A stretch of DNA of 13,788 nucleotides from Caryophanales bacterium UBA4694 (GTDB taxonomy: Bacteria > Bacillota_I > Bacilli_A > RFN20 > CAG-288), in contig DHKM01000030.1 in the NCBI GenBank assembly GCA_002404835.1, positions 1-13,788 on the forward strand, given 5' to 3'. A model generated the notes under the pieces. The model did no database searches and had not been told where the DNA came from. It saw only the letters and a list, made by a program, of their open reading frames with translations. Positions 13,301 through 13,788 of the stretch are shown piece by piece. Each line of letters starts with the position of its first letter. Positions within the stretch are counted from its first letter, which is position 1. Position numbers and translations under genes: made by a program.

Positions 13301-13788
13301 GCATTTGGGACATTCCCATTTTTTGATTCTTGGGTTCTTCAGAAGAGGATTCTTATATCCACACCTATTGCACACTTGTGAACTAGGATAATACGTTGAA
13401 ACTTTAACCAACCTTTTTTGATACACTACTGCTTTATATTCAAGTTGTCGGTAGAATTCACTAAGACAGGCATCGTCATAGCTTCTCATACACTCTTTCC
13501 CAAAGGGATGATTTTTACCCGTTTTTCTAAGAGATCTAATGTCGAGTGCTTCGACAAAGATATAGTCATAGTTCCTAACAATACGTTTGGTTATCTGATG
13601 AAGAAAGTCAATTCGTTTGTTGTGTATCCTCTGATATAGGACTGCGATTTTCCTCTTTATCTTTTGATAATTATTGCTTCCTTTTTCTTTTTTCAACAAT
13701 AAGCGCTGCAACGTTGATATTTTGCTCTTGTATTTCAACGAAAATTTCGGGTTTCTGATTTTTCTTCCGTTCGAAAATGTCAGCAAAT
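13226..13788 (-). CDS. tnpB: TnpB, RNA-guided nuclease of an IS200/IS605-type element (5' part outside the window)
   Basis: About 187 C-terminal residues of a TnpB (OrfB) protein; the frame is still open at the window edge, so this is a partial gene by truncation of the window rather than by mutation. The segment FSNGRKIRNPKF then LQRLLLKKEKGSNNYQK is family-typical. A RuvC catalytic Glu lies in FVEALDIRSL. A zinc ribbon has CNRC and CPKC pairs, and the final RuvC Asp lies in HDRDINAAINIMN. The stop is TAG at 13226. The element lies just beyond the terminator at 13109-13136 and is convergent with the membrane protein gene. Active-site residues visible here are intact; no TnpA is in the window. 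Confidence 0.93.
   Translation of the reverse strand, partial: LLTFSNGRKIRNPKFSLKYKSKISTLQRLLLKKEKGSNNYQKIKRKIAVLYQRIHNKRIDFLHQITKRIVRNYDYIFVEALDIRSLRKTGKNHPFGKECMRSYDDACLSEFYRQLEYKAVVYQKRLVKVSTYYPSSQVCNRCGYKNPLLKNPRIKKWECPKCKSKHDRDINAAINIMNFGLKSINK

Noticed and set aside
1..13788. CRISPR arrays, rRNA genes or tRNA genes.
   Set aside because: No regularly spaced repeats and no rRNA or cloverleaf signatures were seen; the only tRNA-like structure is in tmRNA.

Overview
The window looks like chromosomal DNA of a low-to-moderate GC Gram-positive bacterium (Firmicutes/Bacilli, perhaps Erysipelotrichales or a Mollicutes-related lineage). This is inferred from strong AGGAGG-type ribosome binding sites, the standard genetic code (TGA used as stop, TGG as Trp), clean intrinsic terminators and gene families typical of gut Firmicutes. 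The species cannot be named from the sequence alone.

Layout. (1) 1-110: chromosomal flank with the last codons of a plus-strand gene (stop at 64-66) and a bidirectional-looking terminator hairpin. (2) 111-7370: a mobile island of about 7.25 kb, all genes on the minus strand. In transcription order it holds a small HTH regulator, a complete DpnII-type restriction-modification cassette (Dam-type methylase, DpnA-type methylase, DpnII endonuclease), a 170-bp structured spacer, a large AT-rich AAA/ABC-type ATPase, an unknown helical protein and a large serine recombinase. (3) 7363-7763: tmRNA (ssrA), minus strand, with promoter. (4) 7823-10623: pyruvate, phosphate dikinase, minus strand. (5) 10798-13136: two plus-strand genes, an iron-type alcohol dehydrogenase and a membrane protein that resembles an M50 metalloprotease lacking its HExxH, closed by a strong terminator. 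(6) 13226-13788: the C-terminal part of a TnpB-type transposon nuclease running off the window.

The main result is that the serine-recombinase island appears to be integrated in the 3' end of ssrA. The 10-mer TTTGGTGGAG occurs both at the tmRNA 3' end (7361-7370) and inside the 3' end of the recombinase gene (111-120). Joining the two island ends in silico gives an attP with 16-nt inverted arms (14/16 matching) placed symmetrically around that core, as expected for a large serine recombinase. The same reconstruction predicts that integration swapped terminators between tmRNA and recombinase: the presumed old tmRNA terminator (54-100) now lies behind the recombinase, and the recombinase's own terminator (7263-7292) now follows tmRNA. 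It also predicts that the recombinase has a different C-terminus in the integrated form (521 aa) and the circular form (542 aa).

Together the island reads as a small self-mobilising defence unit: GATC restriction-modification plus a possible second, ATPase-based system, moved by its own recombinase and inserted without damaging the tmRNA.
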